This document shows, in pieces, positions 43,078 through 52,418 of a DNA stretch of 64,000 bases. The stretch is from NCBI GenBank assembly GCA_004193285.1, contig SECP01000028.1, positions 46,038 to 110,037 on the forward strand, in the 5' to 3' direction. This DNA is from Myxococcales bacterium (GTDB lineage Bacteria; Myxococcota_A; Polyangia; Polyangiales; Polyangiaceae). A model generated the notes under the pieces. The model was given only the letters and a program-made list of their open reading frames with translations. It ran no database searches and had not been told where the DNA came from. The position numbers and the translations under genes are program-made. The first letter of the stretch is position 1. Each line of letters begins with the position of its first letter.

Positions 43078-44462
43078 AGCCGCTTGTACTTCCCGGTGAA
43101 CGGGTCCTGCTTGCAGCCGAAAGTGCTCGCTCCTCCCGGCGCCGCGCTGCTCGTCGGCCGTACTTGGCCCGAAAACGGGTCCCGGTAGCAGCGCTGCGCC
43201 GCGGTCGGGCCGGCGGTCGTAGGGGTGACCGGCGCGGCCGATTCGCGGGTAGCTGGCGCCTTGCTCGTGGCGAGGGGCTTGGCGGGCGGCTCCGTCGGCT
43301 CCCGGCTGGATGCCTCGGGAGTCGCCGGAGCGAGCGCTACCTCACCGCTCGCGCTCGCAGCGGGGAGAGGAGATGCGACCGCGGGCGCGCTCATCTCCGG
43401 AGCCGGAGCCGCGCGCGTCGGTTTCTGGCGCAGCAGCACCACCAGCGCGCCGACGCCGCCGAGCAGCAGCACCACGCCCAACAAGATCCAAGGCAGCGGG
43501 CTCGGCTTCGTGCTCCGCCTCAGCTCATCCAGCGCCTGCGACGTGCTCACCGAAGAAACCGAAGGCGCGGCCCCTTGCCCGGTGCCGCTCGGGAAGTAGG
43601 CCGGCTGCCCCGAAAGCGCGACTCCGGCTGTCCCCGCCACCACGTCCCTTAGCGCGCTGACCAGCTCCTGGGCGCTCGCGAAGCGCTGCTCCGCCTCGCG
43701 GTTCGTTGCCTTCGCGAACCATTCGTCGAAACCGCGCAGCATGAAGCCTTGCGAAGAGGGCGGCGCGATCGGGCGCGCGCAGATATTCAGCAAGAGCTCG
43801 CCGTACGTGGAGCCGTCGAACGGCCGCACGCCGGTCATGCACTCGCAGGTGATGACCGCCATCGCCCAAAGGTCCGTGCGGAAGTCCACCGCCTTCTTGC
43901 CCTCGACTTGCTCGGGGCTCATGTAATACGGCGTGCCCATGGTGACGCCGGTCTTCGTCTCCATCCCTCCGAACGTGGAAGAGGGCGTTTTGGCGATGCC
44001 AAAATCCAAGATCTTGACCAGCTCTTGGTCGTCCTCCCGAACCAAGAAAATGTTGTCCGGCTTCAGGTCACGGTGAACGATGCCGGCGCCGTGCGCTCGG
44101 CCGAGCGCGCGCGCCACTTGAGTCATGATCGCGACCGTGCGCTCGGGGGCGAGACGCTTTTCGCGCTCGAGGCAGCCGGCGAGGCTCTCTCCGTTCAGGA
44201 GCTCCATCACCAGGTACGGCGTGGTCTCGTGCACGCCGTAATCCAGCACCTGCACGACGTGCGCGCTGCGGAGCGACGCGGCCGCCATCGCTTCGCGGCG
44301 GAACCGCTCCGCGCCCTCCGGCGTTGCGGCGATGGCCGGATCCATGAGCTTGACCGCGACCCACGAGCGCAGCGCCAAGTGCTCCGCGAGCCAAACCGAA
44401 CCCATGCCTCCTTTGCCGAGCTGGCGCTCCAGGCGGTAGCGGCCGGCCAAGACGCTGTGCAT
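43074..44462 (-). CDS. Ser/Thr protein kinase, PknB-type layout
   Basis: 462 residues. Kinase at 1-270: GKGGMGSVW, AVKLM, HRDLKPDNIF, LDFGIAK, APE replaced by SPE in YYMSPEQV, and a C-terminal Trp/Arg lobe. One membrane helix (about 330-352), then a Pro/Ala/Thr-rich extracytoplasmic tail ending in a Cys pair with DPFSGQ and DPFTGK. ATG start. All catalytic residues are present. Confidence 0.94.
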   Translation of the reverse strand: MHSVLAGRYRLERQLGKGGMGSVWLAEHLALRSWVAVKLMDPAIAATPEGAERFRREAMAAASLRSAHVVQVLDYGVHETTPYLVMELLNGESLAGCLEREKRLAPERTVAIMTQVARALGRAHGAGIVHRDLKPDNIFLVREDDQELVKILDFGIAKTPSSTFGGMETKTGVTMGTPYYMSPEQVEGKKAVDFRTDLWAMAVITCECMTGVRPFDGSTYGELLLNICARPIAPPSSQGFMLRGFDEWFAKATNREAEQRFASAQELVSALRDVVAGTAGVALSGQPAYFPSGTGQGAAPSVSSVSTSQALDELRRSTKPSPLPWILLGVVLLLGGVGALVVLLRQKPTRAAPAPEMSAPAVASPLPAASASGEVALAPATPEASSREPTEPPAKPLATSKAPATRESAAPVTPTTAGPTAAQRCYRDPFSGQVRPTSSAAPGGASTFGCKQDPFTGKYKRL

Positions 44463-44542
44463 GGCCTAGAACCCTGCCTTGACCCGCGATGGTGGTCCAG
44501 TGCTCCGTTGTCACTCCGCGCTCCTGGCACTAGGCTCGGCCC

Positions 44543-45385
44543 ATGCTTTCCGTGGGTTCGAAGCGCGCGCTGTGCGGTGTGGTCTTGGGGCTGTCACTCA
44601 CCTTGGGCTGCGCTGGCCGCTGGCAACCGGCCAATAGTCACGACGTCGCGTTCCAGGCAGAGCCGCAGGCCGCCTACGCCACCGTGCTGGAGGTGGCCAC
44701 CGCCAAGGGCTACACCGTCGACTCCAAGGACGAAGCCGCGAAGAAGGTGCGTCTCCAGTCTCGCGTCAGCAGCAAATCGTTCATCGACGTGGAGGTCGCG
44801 CCCGGTCTCGTCAAGCTCGCGCCGGCCGGAAACTTGGTGCGCGGCGACAAGGTCCACAAGACCCTCAACAACGAGGTAAACAACCTCGAGGCGGACCTGA
44901 AGCAGCGCTTCGGGGGCGGTCAGGTCGTCGCGGTTGCTCCAACGGCCAGCGGGTCTGTTGTCGGGCCCGGGCCCGCGCCCGCGCCGGTGGCTGACGGCGG
45001 GGCCATGCCCGCCGCGTGGACAGAGCCGGCGTACGACCCGAGCGTGTGGGGCAACGGCCAGTTTACATGCCTCCCCGTGCGCGTCCCGGCGGATCATCAA
45101 GGCGCGCTCACCCTGCAGCTCAGCAACGGAGAGAAGGCCGATCTTCAGCTCTCGCTCGCCTACGACGCGGGTCTGTGCCGTTCACCCGCGCAGTGCAAGC
45201 AGTCGAGCGGCTGCCCCGCGCTGGGTATCGGGGACGCCGAGCGAGTGAACCGCCTCGCGGGGCGGCTATCACGCGGCGAGGTCGCGTCTCAAGCGCTGTT
45301 GCTGGATGCCGGCAAGCCCATTGCCAACATCGACCTTTCACGCCACGGCTCCATCGTGCAGGCCATGAGCGAAATCAAGCGCTAG
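44543..45385 (+). CDS. Lipoprotein of unknown function
   Basis: 280 residues. Signal ends LTLGCAG. A first small domain (AYATVLEVATAKGYTVDSKD ... VEVAPGLVKLAP) looks like an alpha/beta lipoprotein module, followed by a Pro/Ala linker and a Cys-rich second domain (FTCLPVRV, GLCRSPAQCKQSSGC). No family recognised. It faces the M28 peptidase gene, whose stop it overlaps by 4 bases. Confidence 0.7.
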   Translation: MLSVGSKRALCGVVLGLSLTLGCAGRWQPANSHDVAFQAEPQAAYATVLEVATAKGYTVDSKDEAAKKVRLQSRVSSKSFIDVEVAPGLVKLAPAGNLVRGDKVHKTLNNEVNNLEADLKQRFGGGQVVAVAPTASGSVVGPGPAPAPVADGGAMPAAWTEPAYDPSVWGNGQFTCLPVRVPADHQGALTLQLSNGEKADLQLSLAYDAGLCRSPAQCKQSSGCPALGIGDAERVNRLAGRLSRGEVASQALLLDAGKPIANIDLSRHGSIVQAMSEIKR

Positions 45386-46392
45386 TCGCTCAGCTCCGCC
45401 AGCGTCGCCTCCAAGCCAACGACCACGCGCGCCAGCCGATCGAAGTCCAGGTGCATCGGCAAATCCGAAAGCTCGTGGTAGCTCGGATCGCGGAAGGGCG
45501 CGGTATCGGTCACCATCACCGCCTCGTAGCCGAGCTGCCAAAACGCCCAATGATCGGACCAGCCGACGCCCGGGAGCGAGGCGGGCAGGGCCGCGCCTTC
45601 CGAAGGCACCGAGGCGTGCGCGCGGAAATGGCGGAGGCTGTCGCGCACCAGCGATCTCGAAGCCAAGTTGCCGACGAAGCCGATGAAGTTGCCGGTGTCT
45701 GGGTACAGCTTGCTGAGCGGCGGCGGGTACTTTTGAGATCCGGCGGCGTCCGAAAAATATCCCATCGTCTCTAGCGAGAACATCGCCCGCAGCTCTTCAC
45801 CGCGCTCGGAGCAGCCGCGCGCGTGCACGAGCGAGCCCATCGCTTTGGTCTGAAAGTAGGGCATCTCTTCGTTCGCAAAGAGCACGAAGCGAAGCGGCAA
45901 GTCGCGCTTGCTCCGGGCCAGCCGGCGCGCGAGCACCAACGCGGCCGCCGTGCCACTGCCGTTGTCGTTGGCGCCCGGGGTACCACCCGGCGCGGTGTCG
46001 TAGTGCGCGCCAACGAGCACGAAAGGCGAGACCCGGCGCCCTGGTAACTCCAGCACCAGATTCGCGGCTTCGCTCGGTGAGCTGGGGATGCGCTCTCTTC
46101 GCAGGGTGCCCGCTCCCAACGCCGATAGCTCGCCTACCAAGTACCGCTCGGCTCGCGCCAGCGAGTCCCCCTCCGTCGCCCGTCTTGCCCCAACGCCGAG
46201 GGCTAGCGCCTGCACATGCCGCCTCAGCTCCGCGCTCACCTCTCGCTCGTCCTGGGTGAGCTCCGGCAGCGGCCCCGTGATCGAGCGACCCGGCATGGCC
46301 GTGCAATAGACGAGCGCAACGGCCGCGCCCACAGCGCCGGCGGCGATCGACGTGGTCGCGAACACCACCAGCCTCCGTTTCAATCGGCCCAT
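45382..46392 (-). CDS. M28-family zinc metallopeptidase, exported
   Basis: 336 residues from ATG 46392. Hydrophobic N-terminus (about 8-30) as signal or anchor. Zinc site: His in VGAHYDTAP, Asp in GANDNGSGTAA, Glu pair in FANEEMPY, and the later SLETMGYF and WSDHWAFW. Probably an aminopeptidase outside the cytoplasm. Its start overlaps the upstream gene by 13 bases. Confidence 0.88.
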   Translation of the reverse strand: MGRLKRRLVVFATTSIAAGAVGAAVALVYCTAMPGRSITGPLPELTQDEREVSAELRRHVQALALGVGARRATEGDSLARAERYLVGELSALGAGTLRRERIPSSPSEAANLVLELPGRRVSPFVLVGAHYDTAPGGTPGANDNGSGTAAALVLARRLARSKRDLPLRFVLFANEEMPYFQTKAMGSLVHARGCSERGEELRAMFSLETMGYFSDAAGSQKYPPPLSKLYPDTGNFIGFVGNLASRSLVRDSLRHFRAHASVPSEGAALPASLPGVGWSDHWAFWQLGYEAVMVTDTAPFRDPSYHELSDLPMHLDFDRLARVVVGLEATLAELSD

Positions 46393-46919
46393 GGATTGCC
46401 GCGCAAGATCGAGGCGCCGGGTAGTGTCGCGTGCGCGTCCCCGCGGCGAGTCTCTCGCAGGTACCCGACCGAGAGCGGCCGCCCATCCCGGTGGCGCCGG
46501 AAGATCCAGCGCTTGTATGGCTTGCCCTCGATCATGTGCTCGAGCGCGGTGAAACACAGCTGGTAGCTGCGGTAACGGCAGTCGTACTCGACCTCCGCGA
46601 TCGGCGCTTCGGGTACGGACTCGCGGATGCCGAGCTCTTCCAGCGCCTCCAGCAAGGTTTGAATCTCTTCCGGTGTCGCGGGCCGAGCCTTGAGACGAAA
46701 TACGGCGCCAGCGCGCTCCGCAAGCCACGTGCTGCAGAGCGGCGTCGCTGCGTCGCGCCACATCGTGAGCCGGTAGTTGCGGGTGCTCTCCGCTTCGCCC
46801 TCCCACCACACGCCGTGCAGCGCGGCGTCCGGCGGCACCGCGAGGTCGAGCGCTTCCGCGATTGCTTGAAGCTCGAAGCTGCTGAGCGATTGCACGGATC
46901 GAAGCGGCTCTGTCCCCAT
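46380..46919 (-). CDS. Hypothetical protein coupled to the M28 peptidase
   Basis: 179 residues. Starts ATG 46919. Contains LSSFELQAIAEALDLAVP and EVEYDCRYRSYQLCFTALEHM; no signal and no known motif. Ends GNPWAD. It overlaps the peptidase start by 13 bases, so one transcript is likely. Confidence 0.65.
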   Translation of the reverse strand: MGTEPLRSVQSLSSFELQAIAEALDLAVPPDAALHGVWWEGEAESTRNYRLTMWRDAATPLCSTWLAERAGAVFRLKARPATPEEIQTLLEALEELGIRESVPEAPIAEVEYDCRYRSYQLCFTALEHMIEGKPYKRWIFRRHRDGRPLSVGYLRETRRGDAHATLPGASILRGNPWAD

Positions 46920-47198
46920 GTTCCCGCCTACTGGTGAGAGCCCGAAACTAGCTAGTGGAAGCGCTTCGCGCCAGCGTCAGTCCACAGCGCATTTTTGCTC
47001 CCGAGCTGATGCGATCGCTCTTGCCGAGCGGTGCCCATCGTGGCAGGCGCGCTGAAGCCTCAGGCGAATTTGCGAGCGGTTTCGCAATAAGGAAGGTTCG
47101 AGTGCGAGCCGGACCTCTATTGCTCGACCGCGCGAGCGGTGTAACCCTCCGCGTAGAACAAGAAAGCGGACGCTCGCTTTCTGGACTCGAGCTCAATC

Positions 47199-48077
47199 AT
47201 GAAAGCCACCGCGCTCTATGGTGCGATCGCGCTCTGCGTGTTCGCTTGCAACCGCCCCGACTCCGCGCTCTTCAGCGAGGATGTGCCAGAAAACAGCGGA
47301 GGGAACGGGGCTAGTGGCGGCAAGTCGCCGGCGGGCGGCTCGAAGGCGAGCGGCGGGGCGGAGGCGAGCGGTGGTACGTCTGCGCAAGGGGGCACCGCCG
47401 CGCAGCCCAGCGGCGGCATGCAGGCGGGCGGCACGACCACTGGCGGAACCGAGCCGGGTAACGGCAGCGCCGGCGAGCCAACAGAAATGCCGGGCGGCGC
47501 CGGTGAAGGCGCGGGGGGCATGGAAACGCCTCCCGATCCGCCAGCCCCCGTGTGCGGCAACGGTATCATCGAAGCCAATGAGGAGTGTGACGACGCGGAC
47601 CACGCCGGGATGGACGGTTGCCAGAAGTGTCAGGTCATGTGCGCGCACTTCGGCGCTGGCACCGTCGAGTCCGAAGATCATCACTGCTACCGCGGTTACG
47701 ACCAGGCAACCTTCGAAGGCGCGGTGGCGGCTTGTGAAGAGCGCGGCGCGCACCTCGTGACGATCACCAGCGCGGCCGAAAACGCAGTCGTGCGTGAGCT
47801 GGTGAACAGCTCCAAGTTCATCGGCGGCCGGGAGCAGCTAGACCCCATGGAAGAAGGCGAGGGCGACTACACCTGGGTCACGGGGGAGGCGCTCAGCTAC
47901 ACCAACTGGGCTCAAGGCGAGCCAGATTTGGACAACTATGCTTGCAGCGGCTGGAACAACCAGCGCTGCTACGAGCACTGCCTCATCATGAACGGCCAGG
48001 GCGCGTGGGAAGACCACCGCTGTGACCAGCCGGACGGCTACGCTTGCGAGTGGGAGCCAGCCGGCACCACTCAGTAG
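47199..48077 (+). CDS. C-type lectin-domain lipoprotein with myxobacterial Cys repeat
   Basis: 292 residues. Probable lipobox VFACN; a long Gly/Ser/Ala/Thr linker (about 30-110). Then VCGNGIIEANEECDDADHAGMDGCQKC, the Cys-rich repeat common in myxobacterial surface proteins, and a C-type lectin fold with QGEPDLDNYACS and NGQGAWEDHRC ... YACEW. It is likely a surface adhesin or sugar-binding protein. 279 bases upstream (46920-47198) hold no gene and a possible promoter region. Confidence 0.87.
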   Translation: MKATALYGAIALCVFACNRPDSALFSEDVPENSGGNGASGGKSPAGGSKASGGAEASGGTSAQGGTAAQPSGGMQAGGTTTGGTEPGNGSAGEPTEMPGGAGEGAGGMETPPDPPAPVCGNGIIEANEECDDADHAGMDGCQKCQVMCAHFGAGTVESEDHHCYRGYDQATFEGAVAACEERGAHLVTITSAAENAVVRELVNSSKFIGGREQLDPMEEGEGDYTWVTGEALSYTNWAQGEPDLDNYACSGWNNQRCYEHCLIMNGQGAWEDHRCDQPDGYACEWEPAGTTQ

Positions 48078-48523
48078 TTTTCAGGGCGCTGCATGACGAA
48101 GGCGTGCTTGCTTTGCCCGTCGAAGCCCACGCTCTCGTAAAAGCGATGGGCCTCGGGGCGCGAGGCCGCTGACATCAACATCACCTTGTAGCAGCCGGCG
48201 GCCCAGCAGCGCTCGAGCAGAGCGCGTAGCACCGCCGCCCCGAGCCCTCGCCTCCGAGCGGCGGCCTTGGTGACGACGTTCTCGATGAGCGCATAGGGCC
48301 GCGCGCCGCGCGTCAAGTTGGGGACGACCGCCGCATTGCAGGCTGCGAGCAGCTCTCCACTTTCGAACGCGCCCAAGTAGACGAGCCGCGGGTCGCTGAC
48401 GATGCTGGCCCACAGGGCCGTGAGCTCTGCGAAGGTGGGCGGCGGCGCGTCCTCCGCGTGCAGGTCGCGGTACAAGCCGAGCAGCTCCTGCAAGTCACCC
48501 GGCCCGAGCTCACGGATTACCAT
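48071..48523 (-). CDS. GNAT-family N-acetyltransferase
   Basis: 150 residues. GNAT motif A: YALIENVVTKAAARRRGLGAAVLRALLE (RRRGLGA acetyl-CoA loop). Ends with the usual HRFYESVGF helix. Substrate unknown. Overlaps the lectin gene end by 7 bases (convergent). Confidence 0.88.
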   Translation of the reverse strand: MVIRELGPGDLQELLGLYRDLHAEDAPPPTFAELTALWASIVSDPRLVYLGAFESGELLAACNAAVVPNLTRGARPYALIENVVTKAAARRRGLGAAVLRALLERCWAAGCYKVMLMSAASRPEAHRFYESVGFDGQSKHAFVMQRPENY

Positions 48524-48541
48524 GCGGGGGCATGCTAATCG

Positions 48542-50074
48542 TCAGTTGCAGTTCGTGGGAGCCCCGTTGACGTTCGTCCAGGTGCTGTTCGTCGCGCAAG
48601 GGCTCTCGGAGATGGGCGTCCCGCTCACCGCGATGTTCTGAATGCGAATGTCGCTCGAGGTGCCGGCGATGCGCAGCTGCCCGGAGTCCGCGATTCGGCT
48701 TTGCGTCGTCGCGTTGCCGACCGTCACGTTGTGGGCATTCTCCAGCAAGATGCTGTTGTTGCCGGTGTCTTCGATGTCGACTTTATCGATGCGCGCGGCC
48801 CCGCTGCCGGAAACGGAGAACATGCCGCGCCCGCCGCCCCGCGCGACCACGCTCTTGACGACGATGTTCACCGGGTCGTAGCCGCCATTGACGCGCCCGT
48901 TGTTGTTGGCCATGCGAAACGCCGCGTAGCCCGTGCCAGTGGCGCAGTTGGTGCAGCTCACCTGGTCGATGTTGGCGTTGATGCTGCGATTGAGGAGCAC
49001 CCCGCACTCGCCGACGTTGTCGCCCTCCACCTTGCCGATCGTGATCTTGCTGATGCCGTACGTCTCCACGATGTGGCTGCCCATCCCGGACCCGTAAACG
49101 TAGTCGATGGTCAGGTTTTCGTTGAAATTCGTGTCCGAGCCTGCGCTGCCGCTCGTGTCCACGCGAATGCCGATACCGGCCGCGCTCGTGAGGCGCAGGT
49201 CGATCTGGCCGAGATGCATGTTGTTGGTGCCGCGGAAGAAGATGCCGTACTGCGGCGACCCGGTCATCTTGAGGTTCGGGATCTCGATGTCGCGAGCGTT
49301 GCGAGCGTACAGCGGCGACCGGTCCGAGCCGCTCGGAGTCCCGCTCACGTTGAGGGTGCCGCACACGTTCAGCACCGTGTAGCTCGGGATCGCCACCTGC
49401 GAGCTGGCGGGAATGTCTCCCGAGCCTTGCACCAAGATGCTCTGCTTGGAGGAGCGACCGGCGGTGAGGCTGCCATAGGCCGCGCGCAACGCGGCTTCCA
49501 TGTCCGAGCCGGAGTGAACCTGCTGCGCGCCCTTGGTCACCGTCCAAGTCGACCCGGACTTGACCATCAAGGTCGTGTAGCCGGCGGTGGAGCCGTTGCA
49601 CGCGTAGGAGCCGCCCGAGCCGCCTCCGCCCGAGCCGCCTCCACCTCCGCTCGAGGTACCTCCGCTCGAGGTGCCTCCGCTCGAGGTGCCGCCGGCGCCA
49701 CCGCTCGGGCCGCCCGCGCTCCCTGACGAACCGTTGCCGCCCGTGGGCGCGGTGCCGCCCGTGCCTGCGGTGCCTGAACCAGCGGTACCACCGCTGGCGC
49801 TCGTCCCCCCGGTGGTGGCGGCGCCTCCGCTGCTCGCGCCGGAGCCGTTCGAGCTACCCGCGGTGTTGCCGGAGCTGCCCCCGACCGTGGCCGCGCCGGC
49901 CTGCGCGGCCGAGCCCGCCGCCGAAGTGGCGCCGACGCTCGTGGTGCCCGCCGAGCTCTGCGGGTCGCCCGCGCCATCCTCACCCGAGCACGCGGCGATT
50001 CCGATGAGCGCGCCCAGCAGCGCGCCGCCGCGTAGAGAAGATGCCTTACCAGGAGAACGGAGAGCTTGGGTCAC
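48542..50074 (-). CDS. Secreted right-handed parallel beta-helix lipoprotein
   Basis: 510 residues. Signal ends GIAACSG. A long Gly/Ser/Ala/Thr linker (about 35-150) precedes a beta-helix of pectate-lyase-like type with repeated SGTPSGSDRSPLYARNARDIEI, NNMHLGQIDLRL, NENLTIDYVYGSGMGSHIVETYGISKITIGKVEGDN, and ending with Cys and Asn. No catalytic set can be assigned by eye. Could be a polysaccharide lyase or surface binding protein. Confidence 0.75.
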   Translation of the reverse strand: MTQALRSPGKASSLRGGALLGALIGIAACSGEDGAGDPQSSAGTTSVGATSAAGSAAQAGAATVGGSSGNTAGSSNGSGASSGGAATTGGTSASGGTAGSGTAGTGGTAPTGGNGSSGSAGGPSGGAGGTSSGGTSSGGTSSGGGGGSGGGGSGGSYACNGSTAGYTTLMVKSGSTWTVTKGAQQVHSGSDMEAALRAAYGSLTAGRSSKQSILVQGSGDIPASSQVAIPSYTVLNVCGTLNVSGTPSGSDRSPLYARNARDIEIPNLKMTGSPQYGIFFRGTNNMHLGQIDLRLTSAAGIGIRVDTSGSAGSDTNFNENLTIDYVYGSGMGSHIVETYGISKITIGKVEGDNVGECGVLLNRSINANIDQVSCTNCATGTGYAAFRMANNNGRVNGGYDPVNIVVKSVVARGGGRGMFSVSGSGAARIDKVDIEDTGNNSILLENAHNVTVGNATTQSRIADSGQLRIAGTSSDIRIQNIAVSGTPISESPCATNSTWTNVNGAPTNCN

Positions 50075-50175
50075 GGGATCTCAAGGGGCGGCACGAGCGC
50101 GACCTTGTCGGCTTCGAGCTGGTAAAGGAACTGCCCTGGCGCCGCTTCTCGGTCTCTCGCTGGATGCCCCGTCGA

Positions 50176-50343
50176 TCAGCGACGTTGATTGAGGTGCGCG
50201 CGTACCTTGCTGACCGCGACCCCTACGACTTTTACCGCTGTGCGCAGTTGAGTCTCCGAGCAGGAAAGCTTCTGGCACCAGTAGGCGACCTCCACGGCGT
50301 CACTGACATTGATGCGGGACCGGTCTTTGACTTTCTCTGACAT
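50176..50343 (-). CDS. DUF3606 small protein
   Basis: 55 residues. Fits DUF3606: SRINVSDAVEVAYWCQKL, SETQLRTAVKVVGVAVSKVRAHL. Start ATG 50343 with GGAG 5 bases before. Small helical domain of unknown function. Not near an obvious partner. Confidence 0.85.
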   Translation of the reverse strand: MSEKVKDRSRINVSDAVEVAYWCQKLSCSETQLRTAVKVVGVAVSKVRAHLNQRR

Positions 50344-50509
50344 GAGGCTCCGATGGGGCGGACCCAAATGTCCGGCGCATGTGTCAAGACGTCACGTCGC
50401 GAGCCTGGCGTCAAATTCGCGCCCGGTGTTGGCCGATCCTCGCTGTAGAGCGGGTGACCTGAGCGTCGAATTCACCCACGTGGGTCACCAAGATACGGTC
50501 CCGCTAGCT

Positions 50510-50558
50510 GCGCTTGGCGCTTGGCGCTTGGCGCTTGGCGCTTGGCGCTTGGCGCCTG
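50510..50558. repeat. Tandem 7-base repeat GCGCTTG, seven units
   Basis: Six exact GCGCTTG units and a seventh GCGCCTG in the gap between DUF3606 and a GNAT gene. Not coding (7 is not a multiple of 3). Likely replication slippage. Confidence 0.9.
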
Positions 50559-50590
50559 GCAACCGAGGCGAGCTCGGCCGCTCCCGGCGC

Positions 50591-51133
50591 CTAGCCGTTC
50601 TGCGCGCTTCGGCCCGGCAGGAGGGCGCGAGCGAAAATGCGGTCCGTCTGTGCGTCGTTTCCGACCAGGAACACGTGTGACCCCACGTCCTCGAAGCCCC
50701 ACTTCCGATAGAACGCCTTGGCTCGCTCGTTGCGCTCCCAGACGCCCAGCCACAGCGTGCGGGCGCCGCGCTGCCGCGCCTCTCGCTCGATGCAACTCAT
50801 GAGCTCTTGGGCGACGCCGCGGCCGTGCCACGCCCGCTCTACATAGAGGCGCCACAGCTCCAGCGCTGCCTCACCCGTCACGCACGCTGGGGCTGGACCC
50901 TCACGGACCTGCGCGTAACCCACTAGCTCACCGCTTGCGTCCGCCAGCAGCGTCGTGATGTGGGGGTCGGCGAGCTCGCGGCCCTGCTGGACCAAGCCGT
51001 AGGCTGCAGCCAAGTGCAGGGCCATATCCTCCGGAGTATTGTCCGCGGCAAACGTCTCCCGAAAAATCTGCGCCGCCAGCGCGGCGAGACCGGCCACGTC
51101 TGCTGAAGTCCCGCGCCGAACGGTGATGTCCAT
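50591..51133 (-). CDS. GNAT-family N-acetyltransferase
   Basis: 180 residues from ATG 51133. Motif A: ELWRLYVERAWHGRGVAQELM, then ERNERAKAFYRKWGFEDVGSHVF. Follows the 51145-51591 gene after 11 bases, so the two are probably co-transcribed. Small-molecule substrate unknown. Confidence 0.9.
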   Translation of the reverse strand: MDITVRRGTSADVAGLAALAAQIFRETFAADNTPEDMALHLAAAYGLVQQGRELADPHITTLLADASGELVGYAQVREGPAPACVTGEAALELWRLYVERAWHGRGVAQELMSCIEREARQRGARTLWLGVWERNERAKAFYRKWGFEDVGSHVFLVGNDAQTDRIFARALLPGRSAQNG

Positions 51134-51144
51134 GCGGCGTCCTT

Positions 51145-51591
51145 TCAACTCGACTTCTTGCACCATCCGCCGCCCGCTTGCCGATCGCGAAACTCGGGCT
51201 TCAGCTCGCTGCGGGCGTTCTCCCCGAGTAGCTCGCAGGGGTCGAACCAATGCTCGGTCCGTGCAGACGCGAGCAGGGCTGGAAGGGTTCCAACGAACTC
51301 CTCGTTCTGGGGGCACCGAAAGTGCCAGAGCGCAGCCGGATCGACCGGCTCGTCGAAGCAAAGGACTTCTTTCACGCCGCCGTTGCAGTTGGTCGAGATG
51401 ACGAGGTACTTCCCGGGCAGGCGCGGTTTGGCGTTCGGCACTCGGACCACCACGTCGTGATGAAACTCCCCCTGCTGGTGATGAGCGAGCAGGTCGAAGG
51501 CTCCCCAGCGGTCGCGCAGGGAGTCGAGCAGCGCACCAAGCACGCGCTCGCCGGCAAGCTGCTTCACCACGGTGTCCGCGCTCTCGAACAT
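51145..51591 (-). CDS. Hypothetical protein, operon with GNAT gene
   Basis: 148 residues from ATG 51591, starting FESADTVVKQLAGERVLGALL. No known motif; Cys in CNGGVKEVLCFDEP and FRCPQNEEF. No membrane segment. Coupled to the acetyltransferase gene downstream. Confidence 0.65.
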   Translation of the reverse strand: MFESADTVVKQLAGERVLGALLDSLRDRWGAFDLLAHHQQGEFHHDVVVRVPNAKPRLPGKYLVISTNCNGGVKEVLCFDEPVDPAALWHFRCPQNEEFVGTLPALLASARTEHWFDPCELLGENARSELKPEFRDRQAGGGWCKKSS

Positions 51592-51761
51592 CGGCCTAAT
51601 GTAGCGTGCTTTTCCGCCAGTGGAGGGCGCCGGGCGCGCCCCCGTGGTGAGTGGCTGCCGTAAGCTTCGGGATGGGCCGGCCCCGAGTCGGCGAGACTTG
51701 CTGAGCTCTGGAAGGCGCGCCACGCTTCGGCGGTGGAGTCGCGAGCGCGCCCAACGCGCGT

Positions 51762-52274
51762 TCAGCGCACCGGCCGCTCGATGCGCCAGCGCCAGACCGG
51801 CCCTTCTACGAGGTCGTCCGACTCTGCGATCTTCCGAAACCCAGCTCGCTGAAGGACCCTCGTGGACGGGTTCTCGGAGCCCAAGGTGTGCGCCTCCACC
51901 GCGCAGACCGTCGGGTCCGCGAAGGCGCGCTGGAGCATTTGCGCGACCGCGTCCGTCGCCAGCCCCTGGCCGCGGAACGCCGGCGCGATGGCGTACCCGA
52001 TTTCGACCACCCCGTCGGCAGACGGCGGGCCTTTGAATCCGCCCAACCCCACCAACCGCGGAGGATCAGTCGTGATGAACAGCAGAGAGCCCCACTGCTG
52101 CGGCTGCGGGCTCGCTTCATAAAAGCTGCGCAAAACCGGCAGGGCCTCCGGGAAACCCTCCCAGCCTTCCGCAATCGGAACACGCAGAAGCGCCTCCAGC
52201 GCGTCGCGCCCTTGCACCGCCGCCTGCAGAAGCTCGAGGGTTCCGTCCACTAACCTGAGTCGTGAAGCGACCAT
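51762..52274 (-). CDS. GNAT-family N-acetyltransferase (RimJ/RimL-like)
   Basis: 170 residues. Motif A: VVEIGYAIAPAFRGQGLATDAVAQML (RGQGLAT loop) and ENPSTRVLQRAGF, as in the RimJ/RimL group. Longer N-terminus with RLRLVDGTLELLQAAVQG. ATG or GTG start near 52274. Confidence 0.9.
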   Translation of the reverse strand: MVASRLRLVDGTLELLQAAVQGRDALEALLRVPIAEGWEGFPEALPVLRSFYEASPQPQQWGSLLFITTDPPRLVGLGGFKGPPSADGVVEIGYAIAPAFRGQGLATDAVAQMLQRAFADPTVCAVEAHTLGSENPSTRVLQRAGFRKIAESDDLVEGPVWRWRIERPVR

Positions 52275-52418
52275 CGTCCTCGGGTAGGCATTGCGAGCTC
52301 GCTCAACGTACCGGCGTTCAGCCTAGGCCGCATCAGGAAAAGCAACCCAAAGCAGGCCTGCGCCGAGGCGCTCACTCCTCGGCTTGCCGCTCTGAACGAG
52401 GTGGGCGTCCCGAAATCG

